A stretch of 64,000 nt of DNA from Adineta steineri. Its lineage: Eukaryota > Rotifera > Eurotatoria > Adinetida > Adinetidae. A program made the translations under genes and the position numbers. Below are positions 24,761 to 35,300 of this stretch, piece after piece. Each line of letters starts with the position of its first letter. Positions within the stretch are counted from its first letter, which is position 1. The stretch is from assembly GCA_905250115.1 (NCBI GenBank), contig CAJNOI010000022.1, forward strand, positions 248,001 to 312,000. Direction: 5' to 3'. The notes beneath the pieces are model-generated. The model was given only the letters and a program-made list of their open reading frames with translations, ran no database searches and was not told the origin of the DNA.

Positions 24761-25617
24761 ATGATGTGGATGATGTAGATGATGAAGTGGTTGATTTTGT
24801 TGTTGACGACGTTGATGATGAAGTGGTTGATGTTGTTGTTGACGATGTGGATGATGTTGATGATGAAGTAGTAGTTGTTGTTGATGTGGTTGACGATGTG
24901 GATGATGATGTTGATGATGACGATGATGTTGTTGACGATGTGGTTGATGTTGATGATGTAGTAGTGGTTGTTGATGTTGTTGTTGATGTTGATGATGATG
25001 TTGATGANNNNNNNNNNCGTTGATGTTGATGATGATGATGTTGATGATGTTGATGATGTTGATGTTGACGATGTTGATGATGCAGTGGTTGATGATGTTG
25101 TTGTTGATGTCGTAGTCGGTTCTGTTTTAAATAAATGAGATTGTAGGTGTAGGTATGGACATGGGTGTGGTTGCGGCTTTTCTTCAATCTGCATACACAC
25201 ATCCTCAATATGTGTGTGAAAATTGAAGAAGATCCGCATCCACACGCACACCCTTAAATCGTAGTTGTACTTACCAAGTGGGATTCGTGTTCCATCCGTA
25301 ACAAACATAGTAATAGTGTCCATATTGACCATAAGATTGTCATTTTGGTTTGATATAGCAGCAAATAATTCACAATTAGACGATGATTTATGAAAACTAA
25401 TTGCTTTACAACGGACTTCAGCTAAGCAAGCCACGTGACACTGGAGGATATTCAACACAGTGAAAGTGGCAAATGGTAAACAAGTTGTGTTAGAACATTG
25501 GAATTGCCAACCAGTCATTTCAGATATATCAAATGATCGTATATCTTGTGTGTCTGATTGTGTAAAAAAAAGAAACAGAAGCAATAAAAGATTTCTTCTC
25601 CACCCCATAACTAACAA
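24699..25617 (-). CDS. Secreted PAN/apple-like protein with Ser/Thr-rich linker
   Basis: Exon 1 (25275-25617) encodes a signal peptide (RNLLLLLFLFFTQSDTQ) and a Cys-containing module: GWQFQCSNTTC, then LQCHVACLAEVRCKAISFHK and NCELF, the Cys spacing of a PAN/apple domain. Exon 2 starts at 25121 in phase 1 (EPTTTSTTT) and is almost pure Ser/Thr, ending TPAPTT. The frame appears to break at the 10-N gap 25008-25017, but both sides are Ser/Thr-rich in different frames. The gap length is therefore probably wrong rather than the gene being broken. An in-frame TAA follows at 24699, but a donor at 24706 (GTCAGT) would splice in phase 1 to the FG-GAP exon at 23407. Expected role: a secreted, heavily O-glycosylated surface or matrix protein. 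Confidence 0.65.
25008..25017. other. 10-N gap inside the Ser/Thr-rich exon
   Basis: Ten Ns inside a GTT/GAT triplet-repeat exon. The reading frame differs on the two sides, which suggests that true repeat sequence has been collapsed here. Confidence 0.9.
25144..25254. repeat. Foldback element copy A (GTGTGG-rich imperfect palindrome)
   Basis: G/T-rich arm 25144-25176 (GTAGGTATGGACATGGGTGTGG...) faces a C/A-rich arm 25234-25254 (CCGCATCCACACGCACACCC). An inner palindrome is built from CTTCAATCTGCATACACACA and its near complement. It lies wholly in the first intron of the PAN-like gene. It shares AGGTATGGAC and a CTTTTCTTC loop segment with the copy at 37570. Confidence 0.6.
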
Positions 25618-25742
25618 GAATGTTAGTTAAGAAATGAATTTAACTGTAAGTGAAATGCATTGTGAAGACATAGCATTAAATACCTTTTCAGTTTCTCTAT
25701 CTTTCTCTTTTTTTCTCCCTCTCTCTTTTTTTCTATTTTTTT

Positions 25743-27530
25743 TTCATACATCATAGAAATTTTTTAATTCGTCGGTGCGATGGAAAACTAGTGATGACTA
25801 ATTTTTTTCTCAGGATTGTGTAGTGAAAGTTAACTTCGAACAAGTCATGCATCTAGTGTAATGATTTTCTTTTACGTAGTTTATTTGCAGGTGGAAATAC
25901 GTATATCTTAAAATCTTGTTTTATGTAGAAACAATGATCACTTCATTTGCTTATAACATGAGACCATTTTTAGTACATTTAATTCTGTACATCAACATAG
26001 GAAATATTTTATGCAATAAATCAATTAAGAGAAAGTACTTTTCTGCATTCTAAATTAACTCCAATAATTATTCATCTTCACGAATAATGAGTCTTTTTCT
26101 TCGAATAAAATATGTCTCGACCAATAGAATGATGTCTGTTCGCTTTTTTAGTTTTATGCTGTAATAATATAAAATATGTACACAACACAAAAACTGTCTG
26201 AAGATAATTTCACTTTTTTTCCCCAAAGAATCGTTAGGAGAAAATACACTGCGCAATGATGTTTGTTTGTTATAATCAGAATAATGGAAATTACATCGTC
26301 AAAGAAAATTGTGTATTAGAAAAAAATAATGATAACAAATATCCGCTGATGTCGGAAGAAAAACACCGTTACTATGCTGTTAGGAAATTAACAAGAACGT
26401 TTATGATGTCTTTACTTTCTGTACACATTTTATTTATCAAAATTAATGCACGTACTCTTTAGAGTTTTTAATATATTACATATCATCGTGACATGTTCTG
26501 TTTTGTTCTTGAGTCTTTCAATCCGTAAGATCTAAAGTAGTGAGATAATTCTAGAACCGTTTCTCCATATTATAGCTATGCCTCTTTCTTTTCACACATC
26601 ATAAATATTTTTTCATTTCATCAGTGCAATGGAAAACTAGTCATGACTTTTTTTTGTCAGGATTGTGTAGCAGAGCTTCACTTTGAAAAAAGTGCATTTA
26701 GAAATATGATTTTTTAATTTCATCAGTATGATGGAAAACAAAGTTTGTACTTTTTTTTGTCAGGATTGTGTAGTAGAGGTTAACTTTGAACAAGTCATGC
26801 ATCTAGAGTGATGATTTTTTTGCGTCGTTTATGTGCAGGCGGAAATACGTATATCTTAAAATCTTGTTTTATGCAGAAATAATAATCACTTCATTTGTTT
26901 ATAATATGAGACCACTTTATATTAAATTTAATTCTTTATGTCAACATAAGAAACACTTTTTTGAAATAAATCAATCAACAGAAACTACTTTTCAGCATTC
27001 TAAAATAAATTCAATAATTATTCATCTTCATAAACAATCAGTCTTTTTTTCTTCGAATGAAATGTATCCTATCCAACAGAATGGTGTCTGTTCCCTCTTT
27101 TTTTTCTAGTTCTACGTTGCTATAATATAAAATATGTACAGAACACAAAAACTATCTCAAGATAATTTGATTTTCTTTACAAAGAACCATTAGAAAAAAA
27201 ATACTGCGCAATGATGTTTGTTTGTTATAATCAGAATAATGGAAATTACATCGTCATGGAAAACTGTATTACAAAAAAGAATGGAAAAAAATTTGCGTTG
27301 TTCTCGGAAAAAAATGCATCGTCAGTATGCTGTTAGGAAATTAACAATAACGCTTATGACGTCTTTACTTTCCTTATATATTTTGTTTCGCAAAATTATT
27401 GCAAATACTCTTTGACGTTTTGAATATGTTATACTTCATTGTGATATGTTCTGTTTTGCTCACTAATCTTTTAAATTCGTAAGATCTAAACTAGTGAGAA
27501 AATTCTTAAACACTTTTTCCATATCACAAC
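25743..27530. repeat. Tandem duplication of a ~0.85-kb non-coding unit, with a partial third copy
   Basis: Unit A is about 25743-26575 and unit B about 26708-27530, offset by about 950 bp. Shared blocks include CAGGATTGTGTAGT (25811, 26761), GAAATACGTATATCTTAAAA, and ATGATGTTTGTTTGTTATAA (26256, 27210). A truncated copy of the first ~110 bp lies between them (26591-26700). Short open frames in the shared part (26256-26462 and its counterpart) are shifted by an indel, so coding is not preserved. No terminal inverted repeats or target duplication were recognised. Confidence 0.75.
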
Positions 27531-29129
27531 TAATTATGAGAACTAACTAACACAAAACACATAAAATCTACATTCAGAATACTTTCAAAAATTTAATCAC
27601 CTAGAAAATTCATATAATCTATGAACGTAAAAAAACCAACGTCTTCTTCAATTTTTCAAGTCAACAGGATGTATTCTGAACAAATAAATATTCTTAAAGT
27701 TATTAATCAATAAAGGATATAATAATTTTCTTGAATTTTATGTTGCATTAAAGAAAAAAAAACTTCTTGCTGAAGCAGTGTAGTTCACAATAAATAAGTG
27801 GAAATATGAAGTGATAAACCCATGTGAGTAGATTTTTGCGTGAAACAGGAAAGCTCTTCGAAACTTACTTAATAAATACTTTTCATAGAATAATTAGGAT
27901 ACTCAATGAATTGAAATAAAAAATATTCTATCGATCATAATTCAAAAACTCTCATCAAAATTAACTATACTGAGAATACTAAAAATCTAGTTCATAGTAG
28001 AAATGACTTTTTTTATTCTAAAGAACTACCCATAACTAAAGTTTTCATAAAAGAAATTGTAGTTTCTATATAAATTATCGTTTTATTCAAGCATCAAAAT
28101 TTATTTTCAACTGAATAAAATAGATTATTAGTTTTAGAAAACAATTTTATTTATAACAATCATATAAATCAGACAAATAAATTTTTTGATATTCTTGTAA
28201 AAGTATTTACACACTCTTATGAACAATATTTTTAAGAACAAAAATTATGATAGTCATTAATTGATATTCACATGTGACTAAAGTAATTTGTTAATATTTT
28301 AATTATGAATTATCAAATATAGATATAATCATTTGCTACATATCTTCAATAAACAATTTTTCTAAACGATATGTTGATAATGAATCTGTATTTGAAAGAT
28401 CTATGGAATGGATTTCTGCCAATTCTTCTCTTTCTACTGTTCCTATTATATATCTATGTTTTGTGTTGCTATTGTATCAGTGATGTTTCTTTATGTTTTT
28501 CTTTTTCTTTTGTTCTCTAACTCTTTATTATGTTATTTTTACTCTTATATTATAAAGAATATTTATCATTCTCTTATGATCAATAATTATCTTAATTGTT
28601 AAATGATAAACTATATATGAATTTAAAGAAGAAGTATTAAATATAGGCTTGCTAGAATAAAAGAAAATTATCTATTAATAAAATAGTTACAATATAGTCT
28701 CACTTTTATTTCAATTTATTTTATAATACTATGGCTATTTATAGATATGTTATAATTAATTATCATTCGAATTCGATCATATCATAGTAAACAACATTCA
28801 TATTCACGAAGAAGTCAAAGCTATATAACGAAGTATAAAATATATGACACAACTTAATGATTATTTTTGAAACTCGTCAATTATCAAAAAAATTTTTTGC
28901 TTGGATAGATATCTCACGCCATCTGTTATCATCTTTCGAAATAAGTCTATTACATTTGACCAATAAAAAGCGCTTGAATGAAAAAGAAGTAAATAAACAA
29001 CTAGAGACAATACGAAAAATCTCATACTTTGACAAAATATCAAATTTTAAAACAACTAACACAAAATATCTTGTTCTTTTAACAAAAGGACTTTATCTTT
29101 CAGTCATTACAAATTCATCCAACGTAGAA
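27531..29129. other. AT-rich intergenic region
   Basis: No gene recognised. The frame 28857-29165 runs in phase into the first RagA exon but has no similarity of its own (see findings). Confidence 0.4.
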
Positions 29130-30620
29130 ATGATGCGAAAAAAAGTGAATAGAATCTCTTTTTAAAATGATATTTTATTCTATTTTTTTTCCGATAGGTT
29201 TTATTAATGGGTAAAAGTGGTGGTGGAAAAACATCAATGCGTTCAATTATATTTGCTAATTACAGTGCAAAAGATACACGACGTCTTGGTGCTACAAGTA
29301 CTAAAAGAAAAAAAGACAATTCTTAAATAATTTCATTAAAATTATTTCTCGATTTTTTCACTTCTAGTGGATGTTGAACAATCTTATGTTCGTTTTCTTG
29401 GTAATTTAATATTAAATTTATGGGATTGTGGTGGTCAAGAAGCATTTATGGAATCATATTTTGCTACACAAAAAGATAATATATTTAAAAATGTTGAAGT
29501 TCTTATCTATGTATTTGATATTCAAAGTCAAGAAGTAGATAAAGTATGTATCAATAAAAATATAGAATTAGAATTATCTATGATTGTTTTTTTCTAAAGG
29601 ATTTACATTATTATCAATCATGTCTTGAATCTATTTTACAACATTCATGTAATGCAAAAATTTTTTGTCTTATACATAAAATGGATTTAATATCGGAAGA
29701 AATGCGTACAACAGTATAAAAAAATATTCTCTATTTTTTTATATCATTTTAAATACGATTTTTTCGTTATAGATATTTACTGAACGTGAAAATATATTAC
29801 AAGATTTATCAAAACCATTACAATGTTCATGTTTTCGTACATCTATTTATGATGAAACACTTTATCGAGTAAGGAAAAACAAAGATTAAATGAAAACTAT
29901 ATAGATGAATATTTATAGGCTTGGTCACAAATTGTTTATCAATTAGTACCGAATGTTAAAGGTTTAGAAAAAACATTGGAAAATTTCGCTGAAATCATTG
30001 ATGCAGATGAAATTCTTCTATTTGAAAAAGCAACTTTTTTGGTAAAAAGATTTTATTAATTAAAGGAAGAAATTTATTGTTTTTTTTTTATAAAATGAAT
30101 CAAATAGGTTATTTCACATTGTACACGTAAAGAACATCGGGATTCACATCGATTTGAAAAAATTAGTGATATTATTAAACAGTTTAAATTATCTTGCAGG
30201 TAAATAGAAGATTATCTTTAATATTAATTCAAATTTTTCTTTATAGTAAATTAGCTGCAGCATTTCAATCAATGGAAGTACGAAATTCTACATTTGCATG
30301 TTTCATTGAATTATGTACACCAAATACTTATGTTATGGTTGTAATCAGTGATCCAACAATATGTAAGTTTTATCTAAAGAATTTTTTATTTTTGAATGTT
30401 TACCGTCAGTATCAGCAGATGACATTATCTGTCTCAATGTTATCTTTACCCTCAGTAACCTATGATGTAATATATTAGTGAAACTTAGCACGCTCAGAAT
30501 TATTTTATTTAAAAGTTATATATACTTTTTTTTTATTTAGCATCGGAAGTAACTTTAATGAATATTCGCAGTGCACGAAAAGTATTTGAAAAACTTGAAA
30601 AAGACGGTGTTCGAAGTTAA
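29130..30620 (+). CDS. RRAGA: Ras-related GTP-binding protein A/B (Rag GTPase)
   Basis: Lysosomal GTPase that, paired with RagC/D, recruits mTORC1 in response to amino acids. A short first exon (MMRKK, ATG 29130) splices to [20 protein letters not shown], which contains the P-loop. Then come [38 protein letters not shown] (G3) and IYVFDI. Later exons give [10 protein letters not shown] (G4, HKMD), [13 protein letters not shown] (G5 region), and the roadblock-type C-terminal half: [45 protein letters not shown] and [19 protein letters not shown]. The order and length match RagA/B, and the C-terminus is shorter than in vertebrates. About seven short introns; the last (30362-30540) is longest. 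Switch residues look normal. Confidence 0.95.
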
Positions 30621-30948
30621 ATTTAATTTGGTATACCAGTGATTAAATGATAAATAAAAAGAACCTATAAACAGTTTTTCTTGCCATATAGCTCAAATCT
30701 GACAAGAAATTTTTATACATATATATATATATGCATATATATACATGTCTAAAACTTGATTCTTCCTATTTCAAACCTACCGGGTGAAATTGTTATGTAA
30801 CTTTTTTTTGATTTATCAGGCAGCATTTTTTTTTTGTTCTTGATCTTCTATGTCTTTTTTTTTAAGTTTATGTACAAAAAAAACAAACAAACGAAATAAA
30901 TGTTTTTTGCAACTAAATAATAAGTCTTTTGTTTTTCTTTCCTATATC
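30621..30948. other. Convergent 3' region, RagA / TMEM179-like
   Basis: Contains the 3' ends of two convergent genes, with a TATATATATATAT run at 30720-30744 and poly-T tracts. No gene seen. Confidence 0.4.
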
Positions 30949-31913
30949 TTACGGTTTTTCGATGGATTGCATAATTATGTTAATTGGTTTTCCATTTAGA
31001 TGTTTGTTATTATTATTATTACTCCAGTCGAATGACGAACCGAGACGAATTAAAAGAATAGCAATAACACCAATGAAAAATGCTAATTGAATCCATGATC
31101 CTATAATAGCTATAAGCATATAGATAAAGAATGATGAAACATTTGGATATTGTTCGAAAAAAATTCGATTTAATAGAGTACATGAATCAATACGACTATC
31201 ATGTGAGGTAATACTTGAGCAAAATTTTAGAAAACCATTTGTTAATATAGATGCATTAATTAAGCCCAAAAGACCGAGTGTAATAGATATTGGAAACCTA
31301 TAGAAATAAATAATGAGAAATTAGTAGATTTAAAGTCATTCAATTTTCCCTACCATGGTATAATTAAACATCGATCATTTGATTTAACAATTCTCTGATC
31401 ACCATTAAATAATACAAAAAAAAATCCTGTCATAATACAATAAATAAATGTGAATACATTATAGAATGTACAAAAATCACATGTTGATGGTGGACTAAAT
31501 CTTTCTGAATTTTGTACAAGTCTAACTGTGTAATTATTATCTAGTTTTGTTACACTTTCAAATTTAAATGATGCATATAATGGACATTGTTGTTTAAATT
31601 GTACTACACTTGAACCTATAATAAGTGCGCTTGTAAAACTAGTTAAACCAATCAATGTAATAAATAAGAGAAATGTTACACGTAAACCATGATCAGAAAA
31701 ATGTGGTATGTGTATTGATGTTAGAATTCGTATAGGCCATGAAAATAAACGTAAAACAAATGTTTGCTGTTTAATTTCAGCTTTTGTTTGTTCTTTTATT
31801 TCATTATTATTTAAATTTATTGTTTCACGCATAATTACAGGATTCTCTTCCGGTGATAATGCAGACATTTGTATAAGTTGTTGTTCATCATTGGTAGCTA
31901 TAGACGTATCCAT
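30949..31913 (-). CDS. Four-helix membrane protein, TMEM179-like
   Basis: Two exons, the first 31350-31913 (187 residues, start MDTSIATNDEQ) and the second ending at 30949. The N-terminal 60 residues are polar and cytosolic. Four hydrophobic segments follow: LRVTFLLFITLIGLTSFTSA, NVFTFIYCIMTGFFFVLF, PISITLGLLGLINASILTNG and FIYMLIAIIGSWIQLAFFIG. Between helices 1 and 2 is a Cys-bearing extracellular loop (QQCPLYASFKFE...STCDFC), and between 3 and 4 another (LKFCSSIT...SCTLL). The paired-Cys tetraspan layout and GFLKFCSSIT / SWIQL positions resemble the TMEM179 family, but similarity is weak by eye. It shares a divergent promoter region with EDC4. Function is unknown. Confidence 0.6.
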
Positions 31914-32318
31914 ATTTAATAGTTACAATTATAGTTCGATTCTTTCTGTATACATACATATATATATATGCCTGTGACTATATATATGTAGGAGTGAAGC
32001 GGAATAGATGAAATATTTTGAGTGAAGCTTATATGTATCTGTTCGCGTGGACGTGTTAGTCGATCGGAGAAGAATGTAAATGTTTCATTTTTTTTCTTCT
32101 CTTTCTTCTCTATTCGTGTTCAGTAGTTTATTGGTTATTGATTGGCCTTGGAATTCGGAACATATTGGAATAAATTACCTAGAATATTGAGAGAAAAAAG
32201 GTTAATGATCGAAAGCTGTTTTGACACATATAAGTTTGTTTTAGATCATATTTATTAATAATTAACTATTTGCTTACTTTTTTTTTCGTTCTTCTATTAT
32301 TTTATTATCAAAAAAGAT
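31914..32318. other. Divergent promoter region, TMEM179-like / EDC4
   Basis: 405 bp between divergent starts. It contains TATATATATATG (31963-31973) and TATATATATG (31981-31990). No gene seen. Confidence 0.4.
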
Positions 32319-35300
32319 ATGAATATGTAAGTTATTTGTTTTATTCTGGTTTTAACATATTTTATTATCTTGATTTTATTTCTATAGTACATTCGATTTA
32401 GATGATAAACGTCATCAACAAATGTAAGAAAAAATATATTTATATGCTAATATTGAAATTACGTATCCGTTCTATTTAGTGAATTGAATAATAATGATCC
32501 AATTCAATCTACACATTTAATATCGCAACATGAAGTCGAAATACAATTAACAAATCGAAAAAATATTCTTAATGAAACAACACCAACGAATGATGTGAAT
32601 CAAGTATGTCGAAGATTCTTTTTTAAATGAGTAAAACCTTATTTGTTTTGCTTCATTGAAGCAGAATAAAAGTGCTGATGTTCCATTTGAAGGAAACTAT
32701 TTTTATCCGTGGAAGAAAAAACTCATATTTATTTTTCTATCTCTATATATGAAATTATTGTGTGTAGGATAATTTTATTTACAAAAAATGAATTATAAGA
32801 AATAAAAATGATTACTTTGCAAAGTTAGAACTCTTGGGAATTATAAATGATTATATGAGAAATTAAAATTGAAAATAAATATCATTCGTTTGCAATTTGT
32901 ATGTTCACGATATTGAAAGAAATCTAAAAAGTTGGACGGATTGATTCTCATATTCAATATCTTAAGAATGATGCAATAAATCGTTTTCATACATCATCGA
33001 AATCTATTTAAAAACAAAAGACTGAGTGTAATTAATCTGATAGGCAAAGATTCTAACTAGGATCTGTTCAGTACCAAACTTGAGATTCGAATCTAATGAC
33101 TCCCTTTTCGTACAGTTAAATCTTTTTCAATAAATAAATTCTGATAATTTCTCAAATTCGTTCATAATTATTTTTTGTTTTTTCAAGATTTTTTCTCAAC
33201 CAATTATTGATCATAATTGGGAATCACGATATTATTCAGGTCATCTAGTAGTTACATGTGGACATTTTGTTGCTTATACTCTCAAACGTAAGTTAATCTT
33301 TTATCTATTATTTCATTTAATTTATTTTTTTCTTAGGACAAAACGGTGATGATATTGTTTGTGTTTTTTATAAACAAGTGGATTATCGATCTGTGATAAA
33401 TCCTCCATTTACAGGTGATATATATGATTTAGCATTTTCATCTTCTGACGACATTCTACTGGCATGTGTTGATCAAGCATCTCATTTACGTGTTTATCGA
33501 ATAGAAAAAAATGATGAACCAAATGAATTACAGTAAAAATAAAAAAAAAGAATTTATAAAAAAAGAAATTTTTTTATTCTAATAGACATACACTGATCTT
33601 ATTTATTGATTTACAATATTCAAATAGTCAATCTCCTCCGACGTTATCATGGTGCTGTTTTATACCGGATGATAGTGAAGATAGTGATTCATATACAATG
33701 ATGAGTGTTACTCATGGCTCACATGTTTGTTTCCTACGATCTTTGTTTTTATAATGAAGTCATTTTTAATTAGGTTGAAGTATTAAATGTTGCTATTGCA
33801 TCTCAATCATGTATATCAGAAAATATGTTAACATTAAATCAAATTGAAAATGGTCGTTTAACATATGACGATAATAATGGTGTAAGTTTTGACGAATTAT
33901 TATTTCTTGAAATAAACTTTTTTTTGTAATTTTAGAATGTTACATGTGTATGTTTCTCTCCAGATGCTACTGCATTAGGTACTGGGACAGATAAAGGTGA
34001 AATCAAATTTTTTTCAATTCATTTTGATCAACCACAAACCTGCAGGTAGAAATTATTTATATATTAAATAAATATTTTGAACGTGTTTATTATAGATGTC
34101 TACATCTTTGGAAACCACATGAAGGACGACCTATTTCATCATTATTTTTTCTCGATGATCATAAAAATTTAACACAAGAGTTTGTATATTAAATTTATAA
34201 TTTCAGTGTTAAAATTTCATATTTATTAGTACTCAGTTATGGCGTTATGCAGTAACAGGTTGTGATCAAAATCGAGAACTTAAAGTTTGGAGTTGTTTCA
34301 ACTGGAGTTGTTTACAAATTATTCGGTAGTTTGAAACTAAATTTCTTTAAAATTATATTATATCTATTTATTTAAAGTTTTCAATATTCATTTATTGATT
34401 CAGTATTTCATTCCACATCTCAATTACCTATTCTAAAAGCTTCTATTGATCTCACTTCACGTTTTCTTGTACTTTCTGATATAAATCGAAATGTATGAAA
34501 GACTTTTTTTTGGCCATTTATAAAAATAAATTTCATGTTTTCTATTTAGTCTATATATGTTTTAACTATATATCAAGATGCGGAAAATAATCGAGCTAAT
34601 TTCTCATCAATAAATGCTTTTACTTCATTTAATTCTCCATCATTAAGTTTTGCTATTACAGCTGCGAACCAAATTAATCGTAAGATTTTTAACACTTTTC
34701 TAATAAAATTTTCATTAACTTTGAATATTTAGATGAACATACAGATTTCGTTCCTTATGGTGTTAGAATGTATAGTATTCATACAAAGTATGATTATAAA
34801 GAAAAAATATGTTTCCTATAAAAAAAACTATGATTTATTTGTTTTTCTCAGGTTTTTTCAAGAAATGTTACTTGTTTTCAAAACAAATCGTTTTATGACA
34901 TTAAATCCTCCTGAATATTCCGATGTACAAAATCATTCAATGCAAGATGGTCTTGTTGAAGGTAGAAAAATTGGCAATGGTAGATGTTTTTTGCATATAT
35001 GAAATTATATTTATTAGATTTTCGTTTTGAACCATATATATCTCATTTAACTAATGACGGTTTACCATTACTGCCAATGACTACAAATCTTATAGAACCA
35101 CCCGTTGGTGATCTTATAAATCTTCCACCACCGTAAGATGATTCATTCATTCAATTTGTTTTAATATTAATTGTAATTTTCATAGATATAGTATTGATGA
35201 TTTACTTACACCAGATAGTTCTTTAACGAATATAACAGGTTTAGCTAATGGTGATACAGCACGTTCATTACTTGCTAGCCACGATGGATTGACAACAAAC

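Noticed and set aside
24766-25208. Asp/Val, Asn/Ile and His/Gln repeat frames
   Set aside because: Other frames of the Ser/Thr-coding triplet repeat, confused further by the 10-N gap.
25743-27530. LTR retrotransposon as an explanation of the direct repeats
   Set aside because: Only about 130 bp separates the copies, there is no TG...CA end pair or primer-binding site, and a truncated extra copy fits tandem duplication better.
28857-29129. Open frame before RagA as a separate gene
   Set aside because: No domain, Lys/Leu/Ser-rich. It only matters as a possible N-terminal extension, which is less likely than the ATG at 29130.
33060-33120. GATTCGAATC resembling a tRNA T-arm
   Set aside because: No A-box, acceptor stem or anticodon arm at the right spacing, and it lies in an EDC4 intron. 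No tRNA, rRNA or CRISPR array was found in the window.
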